This document shows, piece after piece, positions 25,046 to 32,536 of a DNA stretch of 64,000 nt. A model generated the notes under the pieces. That model worked only from the letters and a program-made list of their open reading frames with translations, did not search any database and had not been told where the DNA came from. The stretch covers positions 7,387-71,386 of the forward strand of contig CAYGBK010000116.1 of assembly GCA_964348095.1 (NCBI GenBank). The letters are read 5' to 3'. The position numbers and the translations under genes were made by a program. The stretch comes from WVXP01 sp964348095. GTDB taxonomy: Bacteria > Desulfobacterota > BSN033 > WVXP01. Within the stretch, counting starts at the first letter, position 1; every line of letters begins with the position of its first letter.

Positions 25046-26452
25046 CTACGACGTCAGATTCTTCAACTCCTTGAGAGTCTCTTTGCCTAGGGGGTCAACC
25101 TGATGATCCCTGAGAATCGTCTTTAGCTTTTCCTTCACTTTTGACCCTAGTTCAGGAGTTTCTCCTTCCATCGATCGATCAAGCAGCTCAGGATACCAGA
25201 ACTCTCTGAAGTGCTCGTACGTATGTTCTTCTTCGATAAAACTTTTCTTTCTGACCGCTACCTTTCGAATAACCTCGATGGCCAAGGTCTCCTCTGTGAC
25301 GGCTATACCTTGGGTTAGTGGGCGAACCATGTCAATAACTTCATTTGTGAGCACAATCAACTCCGGAGAGATTATGTTGCTGTGATCGATGAACCCGACG
25401 TCATGAGCCAGATCCGGACCATTGAAACCTGTTAGCATACACGACATAACGCCCTCCATGACACTCTGATAATCGAGGTGCTTTGAATCACTTGTTGCGG
25501 CCGTCCCAAAGAAAGGTAGGCCGTAGTGTCGTGCAATCTCTCGGGAGGCCGCTATAGCCAGGTGAAGTTCTGGTGCGCCGTACAGACCCGTTGTTGTTCT
25601 CATGTCTATTGGAGCAGGCATGGTTCCGTATATGAAAGGGGCTCCCGGACTGCGAAGCTGTTGAATGACGAGACCACTCAAGACCTCTGCATTGCACTGC
25701 ACCAACGCGCCTGCCACGGTCACTGGAGCGGTCCCTCCCATGAGACAATAGGGCATATAAACCAAAGGGACATGAGAATCAGCACAGAGGAGGACCTTTT
25801 CGATTCCCTCTTCGGAATGGAGCAGAGGAGAGATAGGTTCCGAGTAATGTAGGATAAAGGGCCTCGCTCGGAAGTTCCCCTCTCCTCCAGAAACCCGCAC
25901 GGAGAGATTGATAATAGCGCGGCATGAATCTGCCTCGTTAGCGAGAAAACAGATTGGCTTTTTCGTATTCTTGAAGCACTCGCTAAAAGCAAGTCGAGTG
26001 GCCATTTCGGGTTTTTCCTTTGGAAGAAGGCCTGCGCTGTGAATGAAATCTAGATTTGGCAGAAAATCGACGACCTTTGCAATTTTTTCGATATCAGTAA
26101 GAAGGAACTGGCGTCTCCTTCCGATCTCATGATCTAGAATGTAAAAGCTGTCCGATGGCGCCCCATAGTAGGTCTGTCCTCCATCCAGGACCATCGAAAG
26201 ATTTCCCGACCGGTCATAAACCTCGATGGATTTGGGAGACGTCTGTAAGACTCTCTCAACCAGGGTCGAGGGAATCCGGACAACTGAATCTCCCTCTTCT
26301 TTGGCGCTAGCCTTTTTAAGAATCCCGACCGCCTCTCTGTGCCTCACCCGAACGCCGATTTCCTCAAGAATGGCCAGGGTCTTCTCGTGAATGAGCCCTA
26401 TCTGATCGTCAGATAAGATCCTAAAAACCGGGCGGTGCACTGCGGATTTCAT
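25046..26452 (-). CDS. Trimethylamine methyltransferase (MttB) family protein, non-pyrrolysine type
   Basis: A 468-residue MttB superfamily protein. Family text includes IHEKTLAILEEIGVRV, GGTAPVTVAGALVQCNAE, YGTMPAPIDMRTTTGLYGAPE and TAATSDSKHLDYQ. The region where archaeal MttB has pyrrolysine reads through with ordinary codons and no internal TAG, so this is the MtgB-like branch that demethylates quaternary amines such as glycine betaine onto a corrinoid protein. No corrinoid protein or reactivase is nearby. ATG 26452 follows AGGAG by 7 bases. It is the last gene of the minus-strand catabolic cluster, 335 bases after the enolase-superfamily gene. Confidence 0.85.
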   Translation of the reverse strand: MKSAVHRPVFRILSDDQIGLIHEKTLAILEEIGVRVRHREAVGILKKASAKEEGDSVVRIPSTLVERVLQTSPKSIEVYDRSGNLSMVLDGGQTYYGAPSDSFYILDHEIGRRRQFLLTDIEKIAKVVDFLPNLDFIHSAGLLPKEKPEMATRLAFSECFKNTKKPICFLANEADSCRAIINLSVRVSGGEGNFRARPFILHYSEPISPLLHSEEGIEKVLLCADSHVPLVYMPYCLMGGTAPVTVAGALVQCNAEVLSGLVIQQLRSPGAPFIYGTMPAPIDMRTTTGLYGAPELHLAIAASREIARHYGLPFFGTAATSDSKHLDYQSVMEGVMSCMLTGFNGPDLAHDVGFIDHSNIISPELIVLTNEVIDMVRPLTQGIAVTEETLAIEVIRKVAVRKKSFIEEEHTYEHFREFWYPELLDRSMEGETPELGSKVKEKLKTILRDHQVDPLGKETLKELKNLTS

Positions 26453-26787
26453 CGGCAAACTCCTCTATCTGTCTCCAGGCGGGGCCATTTTAACTATTCA
26501 ATTCCACAAGGTATCTCACAGGTTATCCGCGAAACCTGTCGTCCCTTGGGCCCGATCCCTCTCTGGCTGTCCCTGTTTCCTCGGCCACAAATAGGAATCT
26601 TCCCGCGCAGATCGATACCTTTCACGAGACAATCGACGCCTCCCTCTCAATCCCATTGTAGTCACCCACCATGGTGCCGGCCACTGACGACCGAAAGCCT
26701 GACGGAATGCTTCTAGCAGAAAGTACGAACCTTCTAGGGACGCTTTGGGAAAGGAGTCGGAACAGCCCCACCCTGACATCATTCTCG
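26453..26787. other. Gap between enolase-superfamily gene and MttB homologue
   Basis: About 335 bases with no supported gene. A 7-base inverted repeat ACAGGTT/AACCTGT with an 8-base loop lies near 26518-26539. No clear promoter was recognised, so it is unclear whether the MttB homologue is transcribed with the upstream genes. Confidence 0.4.
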
Positions 26788-27972
26788 TCAGTACGATGGC
26801 CACAGAGGAACGGGAACAGTTGCCAACTCATCAGGAGAGGCTCCACAAACAGGAAAGGTTCCCACCTCCTGGTACTTTTCGTGGTACTCCTGTATCTTGT
26901 CGCGATCTAACTCGACCCCGAGACCGGGTGCTTCCGAAACACGCAAACATCCCTTTTCGAAGGGGAACTTCCCTCCCTTTATGTAGTCATCGTCGAACCA
27001 GTCATACATGCACTGATTGGCCAAAACGAAGTTGGGCGTCGATGCAATGAGATGAAGAAAGGCGGCCGTTGCGACCCCCAATTCTCCACAAGAATGCATG
27101 ATCACAGGCATTCCAGCCGCCTCGACGACAGCCGCCGCTTTTTTGGTTGCCATCACCCCCCAGGTCATTCGCGGTTCAACGCTAATGATGTCCGCAGCAT
27201 CCCTCTTTATCACGTTCATGACCTCATAAAGGGTCCGGGAGCTCTCATGGGCGAGAATCCGTGCGGATACGGAGTTTTTCACATAAGCCATCCCCTCCAG
27301 ATTTGCTGCGAGCACGGGTTGCTCGGCAATATCGATGCGGTATCTGTCCATCTCCCGTAGGAATTGCACGGCAAACCCAGGTGAAAGGGTCCCATTGAAA
27401 TCCACCCAGAGCTTCGGATCATTCCCAATTGACCCGCGAATCGCCTCGATGGCCTCTCTCAAATGTTCGATGTTGGTATATTTGCAGTAGATGGTCCGGT
27501 AGCCCTCGCGAACGGCTTTCGCCGCATCGGCGGCCATTATCTCTGGTTTATCATGGGGAATGAACTTGAAACACTCAGATTTGTCGCGAATCTTGCCGCC
27601 CAGTAACCGATACACTGGCTGACCACACGCTTTTCCAATGATGTCCCACAGGGCCATATCGATGCCACCGAGGGCGTAGCCCGCGAAGTGTCGACCAAAG
27701 ACCCATCCTCCCAATCCCTCTATTTTCTTTGCGATTCGCTCCGTATTGAATGGATCCTCGCCAACAAGAAGAGGCCTCGAGCCGTCAATGAAGCTCTTAA
27801 ACGCCTCGGCCGGGTTTTGTTGGCAAACGCTCTCTCCAAAACCAACAATTCCCTCGTCTGTCTCAATCTCGATAACGACGACGGTCATTCCCTCCCACCG
27901 GCCATAAGGCCAAAAGGTCATTTTCTTAAAGGGAACGGAAAGAATCGTACTTTTTAGATCCGTAATTTTCAT
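26788..27972 (-). CDS. Mandelate racemase/muconate lactonizing enzyme family protein (enolase superfamily)
   Basis: A 394-residue enolase-superfamily enzyme. An N-terminal capping domain leads to a barrel with the three metal ligands in order: WVDFNG (Asp191), IAEQPV (Glu217) and AHESS (Glu243). A general-base candidate Lys164 lies in IYCKY and a His in VIMHSCGELG (about 293), as in the MR subgroup. The usual KxK has only its second Lys and the Asp that pairs with the His is not obvious, so the reaction is uncertain: racemase, epimerase or acid-sugar dehydratase. ATG 27972 follows GGAGGA. It lies 87 bases downstream of the aldolase-Fae pair, which supports a dehydratase feeding 2-keto-3-deoxy acids to them. 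Confidence 0.82.
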   Translation of the reverse strand: MKITDLKSTILSVPFKKMTFWPYGRWEGMTVVVIEIETDEGIVGFGESVCQQNPAEAFKSFIDGSRPLLVGEDPFNTERIAKKIEGLGGWVFGRHFAGYALGGIDMALWDIIGKACGQPVYRLLGGKIRDKSECFKFIPHDKPEIMAADAAKAVREGYRTIYCKYTNIEHLREAIEAIRGSIGNDPKLWVDFNGTLSPGFAVQFLREMDRYRIDIAEQPVLAANLEGMAYVKNSVSARILAHESSRTLYEVMNVIKRDAADIISVEPRMTWGVMATKKAAAVVEAAGMPVIMHSCGELGVATAAFLHLIASTPNFVLANQCMYDWFDDDYIKGGKFPFEKGCLRVSEAPGLGVELDRDKIQEYHEKYQEVGTFPVCGASPDELATVPVPLWPSY

Positions 27973-28059
27973 GGGCAATCCTCCTCGCCAAACAACGTCC
28001 TCCTCAAACTGGGAAATCCCACTCAGACATGTTCTTCCCTTTTTATCCCTGACCTGCTT

Positions 28060-29526
28060 CTAAGGCGCATAGCGAAAAGGATGTCGAGCTGCCTCCCTTT
28101 CACGAATCAGTTCTTCCAAACTGGGTCGACCTTCAATCGCTTTTCGGATAGCTCCTCGCATGGCCTTATAGTTGTTGATTTTGACTCGTTGTCGGATGCT
28201 CGCTGCCGGATGGACAAATACGTTGGCGATCATGCAGATCTCGTCGCAGAGCATCTCCGGAAGAATCCCCTCGTTGATGGTATGCCCGATGGCCATGTTG
28301 ATGCCCTCCGCCGCCTCTTCGTAAACGAGCTGCCGGGCTTTCTCACCACGAATTGTAACAGTGGGAACCAGCATGGTTTGAGGCCTTTCATTGATAATCA
28401 CGAGCTCATGGCCAGGCCGCGGCTCCCCCAAAGCCCTCTCAATCGCCTTCCCAACGGGGCCGTCCCGACGTCCCAGCAAAAGGTCAATGTGGGCGATTTC
28501 ACTAAGAGGCGGACCAGCAAACCCCTCGCCCACGCAGAGGGTAAGGTCTTCTATTTTTTTCGGGGTCTCGGCGGTAGCCATGACGTCTACGCTGGTACCG
28601 ACCACGGATTTCTTGACTCTGGGAATCTTCCCTAGGTTGCAGAGCTGTGTCCGCATGTCCTCGTGATCCTCTCTCTCAAATTCACCACCCTGGATCATAG
28701 GAAGCCGGGCGTTGCTCATCCTGAGCCCTCTCATCATGAGGCCCTCTTTGACAGCCTGGGGCCCCCCCTTTCGGACGACAAGCCTCGTGAGGATCTGAAT
28801 CTCTCGGTGACGATTCTGGACGAATTTCGCATCTCCTCTCTGGGCTGCCCGATAGATCTTCTGCCATATATCCGGAATAAGGTTGGCACTAGCTAGAATC
28901 GCCCCATCCCCACCTGCAAGCATCGCGGCTCCCGCAATTTCATCGTGACCGCAAAAAATGCCAATCCTTCCCCCAAGCTTCTCCAGGACGGCCATGAAGA
29001 AAGGCATGTCGCCGCTTGAGTCCTTGATTCCAATAACGTTGTCAAAGGCAAGCCCCATACCCTCGGCCGTCCACCATCGAAAGTGAGTGCCTGCGGTTTG
29101 CGGAATATTATAGAGCACCAGGGGAAGACCGACTTCGTCGATAATCCGATAGTGGTCATAGACCTCATTGAAGGTGGGTTTTTGAAAGTAAGGTGCACAG
29201 ACCAGAGCTCCAGAGGCACCTGCCTCCTTTGCCCACCAGGTAAGCTCCATAGTCTCCATGGTGCTTGGACAGCTTGTTCCAGCCAAAACCGGCACCCGGC
29301 CACTCACCTCATCTATGCAAATCCCTATGATCTGCTGCCTCTCCTCAAAGCTCAGCGAACTGAACTCCCCGGTTGTCCCATTCGGAACCACACCATTGAC
29401 ATGGGGAAGGACAAAGGAGATCAACTCGCGAAAGGCCTTGTCGTCGATCTGGTCGTCATCGTTGAAGGGGGTCACGAGGGCCGGAAAGATCCCTTTGAAC
29501 CACTCTGTCTTCTTGCTTTTCATCAT
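28060..29526 (-). CDS. DapA-family aldolase fused to formaldehyde-activating enzyme (Fae) domain, copy A
   Basis: A 488-residue fusion. Residues 10-300 are a class I aldolase of the DapA/NAL superfamily: NGTTGEF (49-55), Tyr139 in VLYNIPQTAG and Schiff-base Lys168 in GIKDSSGD. Residues about 327-488 match Fae, which condenses formaldehyde with tetrahydromethanopterin: VGEGFAGPP, the hallmark AHIDLLLG with the conserved His346, VPTVTI, EGILPEMLCDEI, VFVHPAA and a C-terminal ARHPF as in Methylobacterium Fae. The internal MFGPAQ motif of Fae is lost (QLVYEEAAEG instead). The start overlaps the stop of copy B as ATGA, so both are made together. The likely role is retro-aldol release of formaldehyde and its immediate capture; this is inference. 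Confidence 0.85.
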   Translation of the reverse strand: MMKSKKTEWFKGIFPALVTPFNDDDQIDDKAFRELISFVLPHVNGVVPNGTTGEFSSLSFEERQQIIGICIDEVSGRVPVLAGTSCPSTMETMELTWWAKEAGASGALVCAPYFQKPTFNEVYDHYRIIDEVGLPLVLYNIPQTAGTHFRWWTAEGMGLAFDNVIGIKDSSGDMPFFMAVLEKLGGRIGIFCGHDEIAGAAMLAGGDGAILASANLIPDIWQKIYRAAQRGDAKFVQNRHREIQILTRLVVRKGGPQAVKEGLMMRGLRMSNARLPMIQGGEFEREDHEDMRTQLCNLGKIPRVKKSVVGTSVDVMATAETPKKIEDLTLCVGEGFAGPPLSEIAHIDLLLGRRDGPVGKAIERALGEPRPGHELVIINERPQTMLVPTVTIRGEKARQLVYEEAAEGINMAIGHTINEGILPEMLCDEICMIANVFVHPAASIRQRVKINNYKAMRGAIRKAIEGRPSLEELIREREAARHPFRYAP

Positions 29527-30950
29527 CTCACCCCGCTGAAAGCACTTCGAATAGCGAAATCTGTTGCCGCATAGGCGTTCTTGTGCAAAATCTGCCGATC
29601 CAGAGCCAGGGGGTCAACCCCGGCTTGGACAATCATCAAGTGGCTGTGCATAATCGTCTCAGGAATTACCCTCTGGATGAGTCCATCAACGATGGCCTTG
29701 GCGACGCCGCTTTGGGTAGGGCCATAGATCATATTGGCCTGGCGGAGGTTCTTGAGTTCAGTGGTCGGAATGATTAGGGTACTCGGCCGAACAGTTAGAT
29801 TGGGTTCCAAGATGGTTGTAAGCGCCTCATAGCCATGGCGTGGATAGGTCAGTTGATAGGCCCACGTCTCCCCCATAGGACCTTCCTTTGTTCCACAGAC
29901 AAGGTCGATTTGAACGGCTTCCAGCCCCTCACCTGCTTCGCCACTCGCGCATCTCATAGCAGAATTTTCGATGATCTCTCTCGTCAGGCCAACATTCTCG
30001 AAACGATCAACGATTGAACCGGAGGGAATTTGGTGAACGACTTCTCTCGGGGTGACCTTTCCCAGTTTTTCCAATTCTAGTTCGATTTCTGCCCGGTCTT
30101 CATGAATCAGAGCACCCCCCACGGCCTTGAGTGGTGCACGTGGGAATCCGGCATCGATTCCCAGCATCCTGAGGGCCTGCTTGACAGCCACACCTCCACC
30201 CATCCGGCAGAAGATGCGCGAGAGTTTTTGGACCCTTCGCTGGAGGCGTCGCGCTTGCTCCAGGTCGCCTTTTCTCAGGGCAGCCCAGACACTCTGCCAG
30301 ATTTCTGGATAGACCTGGGCACTGGCGAGGATCATCCCGTGCACCCCTCCTGCCAGCGCGTTAAGAACCACCTCGTCATGACCAACCAAAACGTTGATTC
30401 GGTCTCCTGCGTATTCTAGGACCTCCATGGTGTAGGCGAGATTACCGGAAGAATCCTTTAGGCCTACAATATTGGGGATATCGGCGAGGTCTTCTATGAC
30501 TCGCCGAGGCAAATAGGCGTCGACAACCTGAGGGATGTTGTAGAGAATGATTGGGATGTCTACGGCCTTGGCAATCTCGTTGTAGTGCTGGTAGACTCCC
30601 TTATCCGAAGGATGAAGGAAGTAAGGGGTCACAATGAGACAGGCCGTTGCCCCTGCCTGCTTGGCACCGCGTGTCAGATCAATGGCCTTCTTGGTACTTT
30701 CGGCTCCCGTACCAGCGATGACAGGCTTCTTCCCGGCCTCCTCTACGGCGATTTCAACGAGTCTTCTGTTTTCATCCGGCCTCAAATAGGGGAACTCTCC
30801 TGTCGTTCCGCACGGTACCAGGCCGTCCACATCGGGAAGGCAATACCGGATGACCCGGCGAAAGGCCTCTTCATCGATGAAACCATTTTTGGTAAAAGGC
30901 GTGACTAAGGCCGGATTGATCCCAGCGGGCTGAAAAGATTTCTGAACCAT
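29523..30950 (-). CDS. DapA-family aldolase fused to formaldehyde-activating enzyme (Fae) domain, copy B
   Basis: A 475-residue paralogue of copy A. The aldolase half has CGTTGEF, Tyr137 in ILYNIPQVVD and Lys165 in GLKDSSGN. The Fae-like half (about 334-475) reads ASGEAGEGLEAVQIDLVCG, EPNLTVRPSTLIIPTTEL and MIYGPTQSGVAKAIVDG. It keeps the GPxQ motif missing from copy A but has Gln in place of the conserved Fae His (VQIDL), and it lacks the HPF tail. ATG 30950 is preferred over ATG 30956 because GGGAGG is then 7 bases away. It is the first enzyme gene after the IclR regulator. Partner of a hetero-oligomer is a fair guess from the complementary motif losses. Confidence 0.83.
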   Translation of the reverse strand: MVQKSFQPAGINPALVTPFTKNGFIDEEAFRRVIRYCLPDVDGLVPCGTTGEFPYLRPDENRRLVEIAVEEAGKKPVIAGTGAESTKKAIDLTRGAKQAGATACLIVTPYFLHPSDKGVYQHYNEIAKAVDIPIILYNIPQVVDAYLPRRVIEDLADIPNIVGLKDSSGNLAYTMEVLEYAGDRINVLVGHDEVVLNALAGGVHGMILASAQVYPEIWQSVWAALRKGDLEQARRLQRRVQKLSRIFCRMGGGVAVKQALRMLGIDAGFPRAPLKAVGGALIHEDRAEIELELEKLGKVTPREVVHQIPSGSIVDRFENVGLTREIIENSAMRCASGEAGEGLEAVQIDLVCGTKEGPMGETWAYQLTYPRHGYEALTTILEPNLTVRPSTLIIPTTELKNLRQANMIYGPTQSGVAKAIVDGLIQRVIPETIMHSHLMIVQAGVDPLALDRQILHKNAYAATDFAIRSAFSGVR

Positions 30951-31233
30951 TGGCATACCTCCCCTCGGGGTTCTCGGTTCTCACCCTCATGAATGCCGAG
31001 GCCTCCCATCCACAAGAACGCTCCGATCCGAAGTCAGATGTATCAGAAAAACCCAAAACTCCGGGGCTGTCATCTGCTCCCTCGCGAGACTCCCCCGTCC
31101 CTCATCCCTCGATTTAGAACGGCCGTCTGCCCTCGGAGGGTTCGTTGCCGTCGAAAACCCCATCGATTGATCCCTGTCAAAGAAACCAGAAAACCCAGAC
31201 GGCCGAGCGGCGCATTGGGTGGATCGAGGAACG
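30951..31233. other. Gap between iclR-type gene and aldolase-Fae genes
   Basis: About 280 bases with no supported gene. No strong promoter was recognised, so the enzyme genes may be read through from the regulator's promoter. Confidence 0.4.
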
Positions 31234-31980
31234 TCACCCCTCATAACCCAGCTTTTGAGAGATATCGCCTGTTACCATCCTGAGGGGTTCTGATAGGGAT
31301 TTCAGCCGATTCATTGTCAAACGCACGCTCGGCCCCGCGATGCTTATCGCTGCGATTGTTTTGCCGGATTCATCTTTTACTGGAGCTGCAATGCAGCGAA
31401 TTCCTTCATCGAGTTCTCTGTCGTCTACCGCAAATCCATTCGTTCTTACACGATCCAACTGCTTTTTCAGTTCTTTTGGAGAGGTGATCGTTCTTTCTGT
31501 GCAGGCTATCAGCTTTTGGCTTCGAAAATATCTGTGAAGATCTTCTTCTGAAAGGCTAGACAGAAACACTTTACCCAGGGCAGTGCAGTGTCCTGGGGCT
31601 CTTCTTCCTATCGCCAGGTCCATCCTCAGAGTTTCCACGCTTTCCACCTTGTCGATATAGACGACGTCGCCTCGCTCGGGGAAAGCAAGATTGATCGTTT
31701 CATGAAATTGCCTACCGAGTTTTTCCATGTAGGGCCGGGCAAGCTGAACTAACCTGATTCTCCCCCTAACCATAGCGCCTATCTCAAAGAGCTTTAGCGT
31801 GGCAGCGTATTTTCCATTAGCGCTGTTTTTGTGAACGTAACCGAGTTCGGTTAAGACAGAAAGGAAACGATGAATTGAACTCTTGCCCAGCCTCAGCTTT
31901 TTACTGAGCTCAGTGATACCACCATCTCCTTCAATACAAAGGCTTTCGAGGACGGAAAAGAGTTTAGGAGCGGATTTCAT
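31234..31980 (-). CDS. IclR family transcriptional regulator
   Basis: A 248-residue regulator: N-terminal winged helix (PKLFSVLESLCIEGDGGITELSK, GKSSIHRFLSVLTELGYVH, read in parts) and a C-terminal effector domain with the family text APGHCTALGKVFLSSLSEEDL, VDDRELDEGIRCIAAPV and IAAISIAGPSVRL. It lies upstream of and in the same direction as the aldolase-Fae cluster. A perfect GTTCC-N7-GGAAC palindrome lies 5 bases before its ATG and downstream of its promoter, so autoregulation is likely. A small organic acid is the usual type of ligand for the family. Confidence 0.9.
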   Translation of the reverse strand: MKSAPKLFSVLESLCIEGDGGITELSKKLRLGKSSIHRFLSVLTELGYVHKNSANGKYAATLKLFEIGAMVRGRIRLVQLARPYMEKLGRQFHETINLAFPERGDVVYIDKVESVETLRMDLAIGRRAPGHCTALGKVFLSSLSEEDLHRYFRSQKLIACTERTITSPKELKKQLDRVRTNGFAVDDRELDEGIRCIAAPVKDESGKTIAAISIAGPSVRLTMNRLKSLSEPLRMVTGDISQKLGYEG

Positions 31981-31984
31981 TATT

Positions 31985-32001
31985 GTTCCTCATTGTGGAA
32001 C
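31985..32001. promoter_or_regulatory. IclR-type operator
   Basis: GTTCC (31985-31989), seven bases and GGAAC (31997-32001) form a perfect inverted repeat just upstream of the iclR-type start codon, in the transcribed leader. The sequence fits the TTCC-GGAA half-sites of IclR-family operators. Confidence 0.6.
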
Positions 32002-32016
32002 ATCGTTCTAAAATAA

Positions 32017-32045
32017 AAAATACGAGGTCTTTTTTCTTTTGTCAA
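32017..32045 (-). promoter_or_regulatory. Promoter of the IclR-type gene and probably the downstream cluster
   Basis: On the minus strand TTGACA (32040-32045), a 17-base spacer and TATTTT (32017-32022). The operator at 31985-32001 falls just after the predicted start site, where a bound repressor would block transcription. Confidence 0.6.
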
Positions 32046-32144
32046 GTCATCTATTCGAGGGCTCTCCCCGTCTTCACAAGACAGCTTGCTCTAACTCATC
32101 GATTTGCCTTTATGATTTGATATCGTTGGAAGTAGCTCCCCTGC

Positions 32145-32265
32145 GACCCTGAGCGACATCAACGGAAGCGGTGGGCCACCCGCCGAGGGGAGGAGAAAGG
32201 GAAGGCCCGGCCCTTAGAACCGGGAAGTGGTAGGCTTTCCCCACCGGCGAGCCCCGAAAGTGTCA
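32145..32265. ncRNA. Candidate structured RNA, family not recognised
   Basis: A G/C-rich stretch in the gap between iclR and the phosphoglycerate mutase gene can form several stems on the plus strand. These are GGGAAGGCC (32199-32207) with GGCTTTCCC (32233-32241), CCCGG (32206-32210) with CCGGG (32220-32224), GCGGTGG with CCACCCGC (32168-32183), and CGCCG(A)GGGG (32181-32190) with CCCC(A)CCGGCG (32239-32249). Some of these exclude each other, as in a switch. Strand and function are not known, and it could be a degenerate repeat. Confidence 0.35.
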
Positions 32266-32536
32266 AAACAAGAGCATCTAACTGAGAGGGCCCAGAGGAC
32301 CGACTCAGAAAATTGAGGAAACTCCTCATCTACTCGGCTTCTAGCTCACACCGATCGATGTACTAGAATTCTAAAACCCTTTTTGATAAACTTTCGCCTG
32401 CTATTCACCTCACCAACCCGATGGCAGTTTTCTTTCGAAGTATTGGTGGAACCGAAAACATAAGATTCATTAGGCCTGAGAGATCCTAGGTCGGGAATAT
32501 TTGAGAGATTTAGACGGGCTGAAGAAGGGGCAAGAA

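Noticed and set aside
25046..26452. Possible in-frame amber (pyrrolysine) codon in the MttB homologue
   Set aside because: The frame is open throughout with no internal TAG, and the local motif fits the non-pyrrolysine branch.
32145..32265. Cobalamin riboswitch, because of an AAAGGGAA-like stretch and a CCGG hairpin
   Set aside because: The B12-box (GCCACTG) and the conserved order of paired regions are missing, so it was kept only as an unassigned structure.
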